A DNA stretch of 47,262 nt from Chrysochromulina tobinii (Eukaryota > Haptophyta > Prymnesiales > Chrysochromulinaceae), in NCBI GenBank assembly GCA_001275005.1, contig JWZX01003243.1, positions 1 through 47,262 on the forward strand. Direction: 5' to 3'. Below the pieces are notes generated by a model that ran no database searches, was not told where the DNA came from, and worked only from the letters and a program-made list of their open reading frames with translations. Position numbers and translations under genes: made by a program. Positions 19,627 to 29,348 of this stretch are shown here, one piece after another (position 1 is the stretch's first letter; the number at the start of each line of letters is the position of its first letter).

Positions 19627-19791
19627 CAAAGATTGCTGTCGGCGAGTATTGCTGTCGGCGAGAATAGGAATCCGGGCGGAATTCTTGTCCGCATTTCTGC
19701 GTAAAAGAGTGTGAAACGAGTGTGAACATGATTTTTGACGTCCCTTTCTTTTGGCCCGCGCTCCCCGGCGACTCTGTCGGAAATCGGTCCG
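19627..19791. promoter_or_regulatory. Divergent promoter (PI4K / coiled-coil protein)
   Basis: A spacer of 165 bases between opposite start codons. It includes a short duplication, TTGCTGTCGGCGAG, repeated about 17 bases apart at 19632-19663. Confidence 0.45.
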
Positions 19792-20256
19792 ATGCCATCC
19801 GAAAGCTTGCCGTTCGGAAGCCTTTCCGCACACGACGAGGACGAGCTCGCGCACGCACGGAAGCTGACGTCCATCCGACTTAAGGAGTGCCTGGCGCGAG
19901 CAGATGAGTTTGAGCAGCGCTTACAATACTTCGAGGCGCAGCGTCGAGCCAACGGTTTGGAGGCCAAGGTGGCAGCCGCACGAGCTGATCTAGCAAAGCT
20001 TGCAAAGAGCGAAATGGATCATACGCTGCTTTCATCGACGCTCGACGCGCGACGACTTCGCATCGCTGCAGAGCGGCGGACTGCTGCTGCCGAGCTCGCC
20101 GAAGAGGAGCGGATGCCGACTGAACGTGTAGAGCCATCAGAAGCAACCACGTCAGAAGCCACCATGGCAAACTGGTTCTGGGCACCAGCTGCACGAGCCG
20201 CGATTCGCGTAGATCAAGCTATCTGGGCTGTGCGCCATGGCTTGTACATAAATTAG
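19792..20256 (+). CDS. Small coiled-coil protein, unknown
   Basis: Protein of 154 aa of no recognised family. Residues 20-105 form a continuous charged helix with heptads (ARADEFEQRLQYFEAQRRA, KVAAARADLAKLAKSE). The C-terminus is a short conserved-looking aromatic segment (MANWFWAPAARAAIRVDQ … WAVRHGLYIN) that might insert in or lie on a membrane. The codon use and the position opposite PI4K support a real gene. First ATG in frame. Confidence 0.6.
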   Translation: MPSESLPFGSLSAHDEDELAHARKLTSIRLKECLARADEFEQRLQYFEAQRRANGLEAKVAAARADLAKLAKSEMDHTLLSSTLDARRLRIAAERRTAAAELAEEERMPTERVEPSEATTSEATMANWFWAPAARAAIRVDQAIWAVRHGLYIN

Positions 20257-20855
20257 CGTGGTGAGTCAGGGAGTCGATAATCGAGTATCTTTGCCGCCCA
20301 CTGTCGGGAAGCTCGAATAGACCGTAGAGCGTGCACGCGACGCGCAGAGTGGCTGCGGCGATGCCTTCTTTTATAATCTAGGTGAATCTGCGACGCGTCG
20401 TGTCCACACCGCAACGGGACCCGGATCCCGGAGCTCCCCGGGCGGCGGCGCATGGAAAGTAGGCGGATGGCGATGGCGGCAGTGCGCGGGTCCTCAGACA
20501 CTCCGGCACCGTCTCCCGGCTCCGGCGCGCACGGCCGTCGGCGCACCCGGGCGCGGTCTCCGGGTCTCCGCGTAGACCGTAGCACTTCGAGTCCGAGCGT
20601 CGCGCCTCGCCCTCGGCATGGCCGCGCGCGCCGATCGATTAAGGCACAACCCCTCACGCGCCGGCTCGATGACACCGCGTCGACGGAGCTTGGCACGCGT
20701 GTGCGAGGTGCGCGCTCACACCGCCGCGCGCCCGCCGCACGCCGCGGACCCACCGGATGGAGCCACCAGCTCACTCGCTGCCCTCAATGCGCCTTGGCAA
20801 GCATTCGGCATGGTTGCTCGCCGTGCCAGTGCGGGATCTTCGGCTGTCGCGCCGC
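20257..20855. other. GC-rich convergent spacer, no gene supported
   Basis: About 600 bases between the coiled-coil gene and the TyrRS stop. Long open frames on both strands are Arg/Pro/Ala-rich and reflect base composition. It includes CGCG-rich tracts and no recognisable element. Confidence 0.4.
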
Positions 20856-23141
20856 TCACTTCTTCTTGGCGACGCACTTCGCCACCTTCTCCACCTCCTT
20901 TTGCGCCTTGCCAAGCTCTGGGTCGGCCTTGACAGCCGCGCGCACGCGCTCCAGAACGGCGTCTACGGCGTCGCGCACCGACGGCTTGAAGTCGCCCGGG
21001 TGGAGGTCGCCCGAGGCGAAGGCAGCACGCAGCTGCGCAGATCCCTCAAACGTGAGGTGGCCCCCATTCTCCTCCTTGCGCTGGACGACAAGCCTTCGCT
21101 CGCCGCTGAAGGGCAGCACCACCTCCTCGACGATCGAGAGCACCGGATTCTGCGCCACGTTGCCGGGCTCGCAAAAGGCCTTCTTCATCTTGCGCTGCAC
21201 GTCGGGCTGCGCGTCGAAGAGCAGCAGCTCACCATCCACGTCATAGTACCCGCCTGCGTCGGCCGCGCCCGCCTTGAGGCGCAGTGACACGGCCGGCACC
21301 TCGAGCACCTTGGGTGGCGCCAGCCCCGCCTCCGCCACCTCCTTGCGCTGCATGTACTCACATGCGAGCAAGTGGCTCGCCAGCTGCGAAGGCGGCGCGC
21401 AGATGGAGGTAGGTGCGCCGGGCTGGCCGGTCGCGAGAACGTCCGCCACGTGCATGAGAGCGGCCAGTACCTGGCCGGCTTCGTCGCACGCTTCGTCGAC
21501 CGCGCGCACGCGCGAGAGCTGGAAGACGCGCCCCGCGTTGATGACCGAGATCCAGTAGTCGCTCGAGTTTGCGAGCAGCGCCTCGCTCTGCAGCACCACG
21601 GTCACCTCGGCCATCAGCGATGGCGCGAGCGCACGCAAAGCCGCCACGAACAAGTCGTTGGCCGCGGCGATAGCCTTATGGTCGTCCTCGCGGGACTTGC
21701 CGCCGCTGAGACAGTTGAGGGTGAAAGCGCTCCAGTCGCAGAGCCAGAGAATCTTCTTCTCGCCTGTGGGTGCAGCAGCGAGGCAGCGCAGGGTGTCCAC
21801 GGCACTCTCAAGCGACGGGCTCGCGCTGGGCAGCGGCGCGAACACGACACTCGTCGGCGCGCCGCTGCTCAGTAAGGCGAGCCGGCGCAGCGGCGGCGCA
21901 CGCTCCGATTTCGGCTCCTGCATCCAGCCGATGATGAGCTCGAGGATGCGTTTCGCCTCGGCGCTCTCTTGAAAGTGGCTGCGCACGGGCGCAAGAAGCG
22001 TGTCGATCGCCCCGATCAGTCCCGCCTTGAGGTCGGCTTCGGACAGTGTGCCGCCGAGGAAGGCCTCACGCACGGCGGCGAACGTGGTGTACGTCTGGCC
22101 GCCGGCCGTGAAGACAGCACCGGGCAGGCAGAAGATGATGTGCTGCACGTAATCGAGGCACGGATTCTTGAGCTTGTCCTCGACGAGCTGCATGTTCTCC
22201 TCCTCGCGCTTCTCCTCGAACGTCTCCTCGGTGCGCGGGCAGAACGCGTTAGTGATCTTGCGCGCCACGTCTTCCGAGGTATCCTCCATGAAGATGGCGG
22301 ACTCCTTGTTCGACTTGGACATTTTGGCCTGGCCCTTGGAGAGGCCGTACAGCATGTGGTGCGACAGGATGATCGGTTTCAGCTTAATGCCCGCAGAGTC
22401 GCAGTACTCGCGTGCGAGCATGTTCACCTTTCGCTGATCGACTCCCAGCTGACAGATGTCCGCCTTGAGGAAGAAGATGTCGGTGCACTGCATGATCGGA
22501 TACAGGATCTGCGCCGCGGTGAGCGAGTCCTCGAGCCGCCCCATGATCTGGCAACACCGTTTGAGCCGGTCTATCTTGAAGCGCCGCGCGATGTCGAGCG
22601 CCTGCGTCCAGTAGCCACGAGCATGTTTTGTGATCTCGTCCGCGCACCACATAAACTTGACACGTGTCATGTCCATGCCCACCGCCGTCCACACGTGGAT
22701 GAGGTATTGCCCCACGATCTTGATGCGCTCGAGGTCGCCGCCCATCTTGTCGTTCATCAGAGCAAACCAGTCAGCCACCCAAAAGATGAACGTGCCACCA
22801 GCCGCAGTGCATTTGTTCACATTCATCGCCTTGAACACGCCCTGGGCGATGTGCATCCGCCCGGACGGCTCGAAGCCGTCGTATAGGATGAAGGAGGGCT
22901 TCTTGAGCAGGCTGCGCAGCTCAGGCTCTGTGACGCACTCCTCGCCGACGCTCTTCAACAGCGCTAAGCGGCGCTCCAGCTCCGGGTCGGTCGGCGCTGG
23001 CTCTTCGGCCTGTTTTGACCCCGGCGGAGCCTGCTTGGCTGCAGCGGCTGCTTGGCTGCTTGACTGCTCGGCTGAAATAAGGCTACCTGCTCTCACGTCT
23101 GAAATCAGAGAGGCGACCAGGCTGAGCGTGGCGCTCGACAT
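20856..23141 (-). CDS. Double-length (pseudo-dimeric) tyrosyl-tRNA synthetase
   Basis: Charges tRNA-Tyr. The product has 761 aa, about twice the length of a usual eukaryotic catalytic unit. The first half is intact: DGFEPSGRMHIAQG (HIGH-type motif), then the conserved PIMQCTDIFFL, LGVDQRKVNMLARE and the AKMSKSNKESAIF loop. The second half (from about residue 410) is a degenerate repeat. GEKKILWLCDWSAFTLNCL matches the first copy's FIFWVADWFALMN, and QRKMKKAFCEPGNVAQNPVL matches the AFCPRTEE…NPCLDYV region, but the HIGH and KMSKS motifs are missing. It would thus give one active site per pseudo-dimer, as described for trypanosomatid TyrRS. ATG 23141 was preferred over 23219, which extends into the divergent spacer. 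Single exon. Confidence 0.9.
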   Translation of the reverse strand: MSSATLSLVASLISDVRAGSLISAEQSSSQAAAAAKQAPPGSKQAEEPAPTDPELERRLALLKSVGEECVTEPELRSLLKKPSFILYDGFEPSGRMHIAQGVFKAMNVNKCTAAGGTFIFWVADWFALMNDKMGGDLERIKIVGQYLIHVWTAVGMDMTRVKFMWCADEITKHARGYWTQALDIARRFKIDRLKRCCQIMGRLEDSLTAAQILYPIMQCTDIFFLKADICQLGVDQRKVNMLAREYCDSAGIKLKPIILSHHMLYGLSKGQAKMSKSNKESAIFMEDTSEDVARKITNAFCPRTEETFEEKREEENMQLVEDKLKNPCLDYVQHIIFCLPGAVFTAGGQTYTTFAAVREAFLGGTLSEADLKAGLIGAIDTLLAPVRSHFQESAEAKRILELIIGWMQEPKSERAPPLRRLALLSSGAPTSVVFAPLPSASPSLESAVDTLRCLAAAPTGEKKILWLCDWSAFTLNCLSGGKSREDDHKAIAAANDLFVAALRALAPSLMAEVTVVLQSEALLANSSDYWISVINAGRVFQLSRVRAVDEACDEAGQVLAALMHVADVLATGQPGAPTSICAPPSQLASHLLACEYMQRKEVAEAGLAPPKVLEVPAVSLRLKAGAADAGGYYDVDGELLLFDAQPDVQRKMKKAFCEPGNVAQNPVLSIVEEVVLPFSGERRLVVQRKEENGGHLTFEGSAQLRAAFASGDLHPGDFKPSVRDAVDAVLERVRAAVKADPELGKAQKEVEKVAKCVAKKK

Positions 23142-23281
23142 CGGCCACGCGGACGACTTGTGCAGGATACCTGTTAGCACGAGAAAATTGAGTGTGAACA
23201 GGCCATAATTTGCGTACACGTGATATGTGAAAGATCAGTCATAAGGAAGCCTGTGAAAGGAAGCCTTGGAAGACAGATTCT
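23142..23281. promoter_or_regulatory. Divergent promoter (TyrRS / P4H)
   Basis: A spacer of 140 bases between opposite starts. It contains ATTTGCGTACACGTGATATG, which includes a CACGTG core and a GCGTACAC stretch like that in the left-edge repeats. Confidence 0.45.
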
Positions 23282-24515
23282 ATGTGGTGGAGTTGTCGCG
23301 CGTTGCTCCTCGCCGCTGCCGCCGCGGAAACACTCCAGCGAGTCAGTTTAGGTACCCACGGCTCCCAGGAGTCTCAGGACTCCAGACTGCATCGTGCGGC
23401 ATCGCTGAGGTGTGAGGATCTCAGAGACGACTGCAACGAAGTGGTTGGCCCTCTCCTCGAGAATTGCGGTCAAGATCCATCAGACGTTCTGATGAAATGC
23501 ATGAAAAGTTGCGGAGCGTGTGACTACGCCACCCTGGTCGAAGAGGCCATGCAGTGCGCTGACACGAACGCAGAGTGCGCAAGCTGGGCGGCATCCGGCG
23601 AGTGCCAAACAAACCCACGATATATGCTGAGTCATTGCACGACCTCTTGCGGCACGTGCGAGTCGAAACGGGAAGGGTGCAAGCGACTAAATTCGACCGC
23701 GCCAATGGCAATACCGGGCGGGATGCACGCCATGTTCGAGCGGGCGCTCACCGCGTTTCCCGAGTACCAGCCGACCGCACTCTCGCGACCCAGCCCAGGC
23801 ACGGACGACGCCCCGTGGGTCCTGCAGTTTGAGAACTTGTTGACCGAGGACCAGGCGATGGCCATGATTGCGGCGTGCCCCCCAAAGGGCTGGTCCGCAT
23901 CTCTGGCCGGCGACCAGCTCTCTCCAGTGAGGACGTCGACGCAGTGCTGGTGCGACGAGGGCGGTGGATGCATGCGAGCGGAGGCTGTCCACGACCTGAC
24001 AATGCGGATGTTGAATGTCACCATGCTGCCCTATGAAAATGCCGAGTACTTTCAAGTGCTCAAGTATGAGGTCGGCCAGTTCTACAGGCAGCACCATGAT
24101 CAGCAGAGCGCGCACTGGACGCCGCAAGGGGTGCGGCTGTTCACGTTCTTCGTGTACCTCTCCGATGTGGAAGACGGTGGAGGCACGCGCTTCACAGACC
24201 TGGGTATCACTGTCAAACCAAAGCTTGGGCGAGGCATCCTTTGGCCGAGTGTCCAGGATGGCAACCTGCGCGACAGCGATCGGCGTACTCACCACGAAGC
24301 GCTGCCGGTCGTCAAGGGCGTCAAGTACGCGGCGAATCTGTGGCAGCATTGTAAGCCCAAACTCGACCACTCATCCAATGCCCATGTGCTGCCACTCTAC
24401 CACTCATCCAAAGCCTCCGGCCATCTCGCAACCTGCGCTCGCAGCATACGACTTCAAGACTCCCTCGCGAAGTGGCCTATGTGTCTTCCTGGGCAAGAAC
24501 TCCAACCATGCATGA
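23282..24515 (+). CDS. Prolyl 4-hydroxylase with two ShKT domains (2 exons)
   Basis: Secretory-pathway Fe(II)/2-oxoglutarate dioxygenase that hydroxylates proline in wall or surface proteins. Exons 23282-24350 and 24445-24515 (94-bp GT-AG intron, phase 1) give 379 aa. The unspliced frame runs on to 24736 but is not the protein: the splice restores the family-typical end YDFKTPSRSGL. A signal peptide covers about residues 1-16. Two six-Cys ShKT modules follow (CEDLRDDC…CGAC; CADTNAEC…CGTC). The dioxygenase core has the metal triad FYRQHHDQQ and the distal His in DRRTHHEALPV, with the 2-oxoglutarate Lys in GVKYAANLW. ShKT-P4H fusions are common in algae and nematode-type proteins. Confidence 0.9.
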
Positions 24516-24966
24516 GGTGCGTTGGCAAGCGCGACAGCCCGAACCAGAGCTCCTTAGGGACGGGACGGGACACTGTGCTCGACACTGTGCTTGACGCACC
24601 GCTAATCGAGAGGGGCCCGCTAGGGCCCGCGGGATGGTTGGGCGGTGCGAGTTCTTGTGAGGACGGTGGACGTTGCGTCGCTGAGAGGGTCAGAAGAGCA
24701 AGAGGTCGGAAGGCCGCAGCGGGTCCCCGGGGCTGACAGAGGCCGGAGGACCGACCAGACGGTGTCGACCGGTCGGTGTGCGCGGTTCCGTATACATGTA
24801 TCACTGCGACATGTACCACTTTCAAATCATTGGGCGGATGGGCGCAAGTAACGTTGAGCACAAATTCTTTTGATGTACTATTGTATCCGGATAATCTGTT
24901 GCGTTGGTGTTTTGTGAAATGAACACGAAAACGCCTTAGCCGCTCGCTTTTCAAGTCCAACGTCTC
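24516..24966. other. Spacer upstream of the IQ/coiled-coil gene
   Basis: About 450 bases, no gene. The palindrome ATACATGTAT is at 24792-24801, followed by CATGTACC. Near 24570-24590 is a short tandem GACACTGTGCTCGACACTGTGC. Confidence 0.4.
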
Positions 24967-27279
24967 ATGGTCGCCACCAACACGGCAGCCACCAACATGT
25001 TCGCCATGGACCCGTCGGCGCTTGCGGATGAGAACCACGCGCTCCAGGAAGCTCTTACCAGCCTGAAACAGCAGATACTTGACTCGCGCCGCAACCCGTC
25101 TGCACGCGGAAGCAAGCGGCGGCCGTCTTCTGGTGCTGAGCAGCTAAAAGCCATCGACCGCGCCCTCGCCAAGGCACGGCGGGAGAGCATGGAGCTGCGT
25201 GAGGCGATCGAGACGCATGCCGGAGATCTAGACGTCAATCAGCGCATGAAAAACGTCGCCATCGATGCAAAGGCACGGCTCGACAAGCAAAACGAGGAGA
25301 ATACCCTCCTGGAGCGTCAGAATACCCGACAGGCGGAGCAGCTGTCGCAGATCGGGCTGAGCGCGGCGCAGACGCAAGAACTCGAGCGGTTGCGTGAACA
25401 GAATTCCGAGATCCACGAATCCCTCCGCGCGGCGCAGCAGCGCTCCGCCGAACTCGCGCGCAAGCAGCACGCAGTCCAGCTGCAGTGGACGAAGCTGTGC
25501 ATGCGCCAGCAGAAGCTCAAGCGCGACCTGGCCGAGACTGGCGGGCCATCGGTCCCGCATGGGGTCAACAACAACGACGGCGTGGCCGGCGGGGCCGACA
25601 AGATTGAGGCGCGAATCGAGCACGCGGCCAAGGCGCTCAAGCTTGCGGTGCATGCGGGCCACGGTCAGAGCAAGCGGCACCAGCAGCGCATGCTCGCTGA
25701 GGTGGCCGAGCTCAAGAGTCTGCGCCATCAGGCGGAGGCGCTTGGTGCGCGCATCGAGGCAGAACAGCCCGATGTGGAGCGCCAGCCACTGCCCGAGGAG
25801 ACAGACATCGAGGCATTCGGCCACGTCGCGGCGTACGTGCCAAAGGAGGCTCCGCCCGAGCCGCCCGCCCCGAAACCACCTACGAGCCGAGCGCACCTCG
25901 TGCCAACGCCTCCGGCCGGTGCGCGAGTGACAAAGCCTGGCGGTCGCGGCACGGCCGCAGCAGCAGCGGCACCCGCCGTCGATCCCAAGCTAGCCGAGGA
26001 AAAACGTCAGCAGGCAGCGGCCACCAAAGTGCAGGCGTCCGTGCGGGGGCGCCAAGCAAGGGTGCTCGCGCAGCAGCGGGCAGAGGCGCGCGCTGCCGAA
26101 AAGGCGGCAGCGGAGAAAAGTGCCCTCAATCCATTCGGCTTGGGCCAGCGCGATCGCAAGCGTGGCGTCCTCGGCGGCGTCGCGATACAACTTCCGGTAG
26201 GCGGCCAGAGCGCCCAGCCGGCGCCTTACCGGCCAGTCGTGGATGCGACGGCGCTTACGGCTGCCACGCCGCTCGCCGCCACCAAGCCGCAGTTCAGCAA
26301 GCCGTTTGGAAAGCCGTCTGACTCGCGGCCCTTCCACATCGTGCCTCAGGCTGCGCCCACCCACGCGGCACCCACCGCGCAGGCGGCCTCACCTTCCGAG
26401 TCGTCAGAGGCCGCGAATGTCGCTGATCCTGCTCCGGCTGCCGTCGACGCGACGGTATCGACGAAGAAGACGGAGGCGCTGGCGGAAAGCGTCGCGCCGC
26501 AGCAGCTCAAGACGGCGCTGCCCGTCAAGACAGCGCGCACGAGCATAATCGACGATCTGGATGATCTCGACATTCCTGACGGCGTCCCAACCAAGGCCGG
26601 GGGAGGCGGCCTTGTCCCGTCCGCCGCCCCATGTCGGCCGATTGCGGCGAACACTGCGGCCACGGTCGCCAACGGCAGTTGCCTCGGTCCACTGGCTGGC
26701 GCGCGGCCTCCGCCCAAGCCCAACCTCAGCATCGGACAGGAAAATATGCCGCCACGCGGGGTCAACGCTGCCGGGCGTGGCGGCGGCATTGCTTCCACGC
26801 TGGCGGCTGCTCGGATGGAATTGGACGAGGGCGTGCCCAGGCCCATGCGCCTGGCTCAGCCGGGCCCGACGCGCGCTCTTCCGACGGATGCAACTGTGCC
26901 TCGGCCCAGCTTCCTCAATGCGAAGCCCGCGCTCAACGGCGCGCCGCCGCTTGGCGCCATCAGCCTCGGCCGTGCGCCGGATGAGTTCGACGTCGGTACG
27001 ATAACGACCCTGGACGACGGGCCCCGCAACCTCAAGGCCGCGCCCGCCGCGCGCTCGCTCAACCTCAAGGCCCCCAGCTTTGACGATGACCTTGACGACG
27101 AAGCGATGGCGGCAGAAGAACAAGCCTTCCTTGCGCGTATGAAAGCCAAGGGCACAGTCAGTGGGACGGGGCCTGTGGAACTACCGATGCCGAGCCGAGC
27201 TGCCGCCCCGATTGTAGTCCCGCTTGCAGCTGGCCGCGTGTTTGACGGCTTCGATGACTTATCGGAGGAAGAGATCTGA
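24967..27279 (+). CDS. Coiled-coil protein with IQ motif, unknown
   Basis: Protein of 770 aa in one exon. A long coiled coil covers about residues 20-190 (ADENHALQEALTSLKQQI; ARLDKQNEENTLLERQNTRQ; QHAVQLQWTKLCMRQQKLKR). A second helix covers 210-265. One IQ-type calmodulin-binding motif is at about 352-375 (AATKVQASVRGRQARVLAQQ). The remaining half is Ala/Pro-rich and probably disordered, with short acidic or aromatic motifs (SIIDDLDDLDIPDG; SFDDDLDDEAMAAEEQ) and the C-terminus VFDGFDDLSEEEI. This organisation suggests a cytoskeletal or basal-body scaffold, but no family is recognised. Confidence 0.75.
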   Translation: MVATNTAATNMFAMDPSALADENHALQEALTSLKQQILDSRRNPSARGSKRRPSSGAEQLKAIDRALAKARRESMELREAIETHAGDLDVNQRMKNVAIDAKARLDKQNEENTLLERQNTRQAEQLSQIGLSAAQTQELERLREQNSEIHESLRAAQQRSAELARKQHAVQLQWTKLCMRQQKLKRDLAETGGPSVPHGVNNNDGVAGGADKIEARIEHAAKALKLAVHAGHGQSKRHQQRMLAEVAELKSLRHQAEALGARIEAEQPDVERQPLPEETDIEAFGHVAAYVPKEAPPEPPAPKPPTSRAHLVPTPPAGARVTKPGGRGTAAAAAAPAVDPKLAEEKRQQAAATKVQASVRGRQARVLAQQRAEARAAEKAAAEKSALNPFGLGQRDRKRGVLGGVAIQLPVGGQSAQPAPYRPVVDATALTAATPLAATKPQFSKPFGKPSDSRPFHIVPQAAPTHAAPTAQAASPSESSEAANVADPAPAAVDATVSTKKTEALAESVAPQQLKTALPVKTARTSIIDDLDDLDIPDGVPTKAGGGGLVPSAAPCRPIAANTAATVANGSCLGPLAGARPPPKPNLSIGQENMPPRGVNAAGRGGGIASTLAAARMELDEGVPRPMRLAQPGPTRALPTDATVPRPSFLNAKPALNGAPPLGAISLGRAPDEFDVGTITTLDDGPRNLKAAPAARSLNLKAPSFDDDLDDEAMAAEEQAFLARMKAKGTVSGTGPVELPMPSRAAAPIVVPLAAGRVFDGFDDLSEEEI

Positions 27280-28015
27280 AGATGAATTGATGCACGAGGG
27301 GCAGTGGTGATTGGTGTACAACCAACGGTAGATCCACGCTTTTCCGTTCCCGCGATAGGAGGCGCTGGCAAGCGTTCGGGGGCGGGGGAGGGCGGGGCAG
27401 CGCGCAGCGCAAGCCGCAGGCCGGCGAGGGCGCAGGGCGGTCTCTTCTGACTCGCTCTTAGGAAGCCCCACGACGTTTCCGGCGGCATCAGCTTGCACGG
27501 CGTGAGATAGACAGAGAGTGACGAACAAAATAAGGTTAAAGTTACCCCGCCCGCCCCGGCGCCGCTCTCGGCCTCTTCCGGGCCCGCCGGCGCCGCTCCA
27601 GTCGCGGCGTCGGTCCACCTATCGAAATTCTAATACGCAGTTCAGCTGTCGTGTACAAGTCGTGTACCGCTGTCACGGCGCGCCGCGACGTCCCAGTTTC
27701 CGGAACGATCTCGTCCGACGCGACGCGATTCGGCATTCGCGCTTTCCGGCTTCGCGAATCTTCGAAAACAAGCATCACAAATCTCCGAACGCCAGAGCCG
27801 AAACACGTCCAAGAACACCGCCGGATCCCGCCGTCGACCTTTCATTGTCCATAGTTCTGATATCGTCCACAGCTCTGACATCGCTGAATTAATCTCAGCC
27901 TCCAGCGTCACAGGCGGCCCTAGCACCAAGGACGCCAGGAGGCTCCCGTGTAGGCCCTGTGATTGGACCAGTTGACTCGCCGCACAGAGCATAGGCACCC
28001 ACTGCCGCGTCCGTG
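27280..28015. other. Convergent spacer, nothing recognised
   Basis: About 735 bases between the IQ gene and the DUF1475-like gene. Open frames in several phases are Arg/Ser-rich. It includes a near-repeat TGATATCGTCCACAGCTCTGAC (about 27857-27880) of the preceding CATTGTCCATAGTTCTGA. No gene is supported. Confidence 0.4.
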
Positions 28016-28608
28016 TCACTTCTCTTGCAGACGAATAGAGCCGAATCGGAGCGCTCGCACTGCCACGTAGATGATGCAAAAAGGGCACCCGAGTAGCAGG
28101 CACGCAAGTGACCAGAGCACAGCAACAACTGGCCGTTCTGATGCAAATATGATGGCGCACAGTGGAATCGTTGCACCGTAATAGTCAATTATTGTCATCC
28201 ACAGCCACGCAGTCACTGGGCGCGAAATGCGTGCGCGGCGTCAGTAGAGTCGGAAGGTGCAGCTGCAAGGGTGCGGTTCAAACTGATTTACTCACGCCAC
28301 GACAGCGAATCAGTTTTGAACGGGTAGAGTGGCTGCAGGCTCATCGTCCGCCCGAGTGCAAGTGCGCATGCCACAGATAGCGCCGTGAACACGACCGGCA
28401 GGAAGAAGCGTCCTTTTTTACTGTCTCCGCTGCCCACAGTCGGTTTCTCCATTGCGAGGCTCACCACACGGGAGCGGTTACCACCGTTGGTGACCATCTC
28501 GGTGCGCGTCGGGAAGCTTGTTCGGGCGCCCCTCATCATGCTGCTCCTCAGCGGCAGCACACTTGGCGTGGCGTGCAACGTAAGGCAAGCGAGAGCTAGT
28601 GCCAACAT
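28016..28608 (-). CDS. DUF1475-like small membrane protein, probable organelle leader (2 exons)
   Basis: Exons 28296-28608 and 28016-28215, with an 80-bp GT-AG intron in phase 1, give 170 aa. An N-terminal hydrophobic leader (MLALALACLTLHATPS) is followed by Arg/Ser-rich residues, as in bipartite plastid targeting. Three membrane segments follow: FFLPVVFTALSVACALALG, then the segment created by the splice (LTAWLWMTIIDYYGATIPL), and VVAVLWSLACLLLGCPFCI. The WMTIIDYYG … E … WSLACLLLGCPFCIIYV arrangement resembles the plant/algal DUF1475 family of unknown function. The start was chosen as the ATG that begins the leader. Confidence in the splice is good; family assignment is moderate. Confidence 0.65.
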
Positions 28609-29348
28609 CTCAGTCGAGTAGAGCTCGTCGATCGCGACGATCGCGAGCGTGCAATACGCAAGGACGGACGGTCCCCGATGTTGTTGTGAGCCAGCTTCAT
28701 CTCGAAATCGATCTTTGTACGATCTCGGTGGATCTCCCTTCGGAAAGACGACTCCCCATCTCAGCATTTTTCTCCTAATGAAAAAACTGCCCGCGTTGTG
28801 AGGGTTGCGTGCGTGTCGTGTCAACCTTCAGTGCAAAAAGACACTTTGCATGCGTGCGCAGACTTTCTGCTTTCTCACCGCAGAGTGCCCCGGCGTGCTG
28901 ACTGCCTGACCCGTACCTCGAAACCGTGCCGACGAGCTGCATTCAAATGGCTACAGACCACGCATCTCATGCAGAACGAACATCCACGCCCGACTTGACA
29001 CTTCGAGAGCAGGTAATGTGCTCTCGTAAAGCTACCAAGACTCTGCAGGTGCCCTGCATGATTCTGGCATCGGCGCGCACGCCTGGCCTTGTTCCTTGAA
29101 GCAGGAGGCCTGCTCGCTATGCTCCTGGACGCCTGTATATGGTGCACATTCAATCAGCCCGTGCACAGTCTGTGGATATCCGCGCCGCAATCTTGTGTTC
29201 TTGCAAACAAGCTGCAGCTGGAGCACACCCACTCTTGTTCATGATCCTCTCAATTCTTTTCCTCCTTCTTTCTCTTCAATGTTCGCATACACGCCAATGC
29301 CACCGCCCGTCGGAGTCACGCGTGCGTCCGATACTCGCGTGGCAGGCT
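28609..29348. promoter_or_regulatory. Longest divergent spacer (740 bases)
   Basis: It lies between the opposite starts of the DUF1475-like gene and the Tudor-like gene. It may hold 5' untranslated exons; a frame starting MFAYTPMPPPVG at 29280 could be a short upstream exon, but no good splice pair joins it. No gene is supported. Confidence 0.35.

Noticed and set aside
20452-21246. Plus-strand 264-codon open frame
   Set aside because: Arg/Ser-rich, overlaps the TyrRS coding sequence in another frame; an effect of high GC.
24351-24736. Long C-terminal extension of the prolyl 4-hydroxylase in the open frame
   Set aside because: It starts at a good splice donor and is unlike any P4H; splicing at 24350/24445 restores the family C-terminus YDFKTPSRSGL and an early stop.
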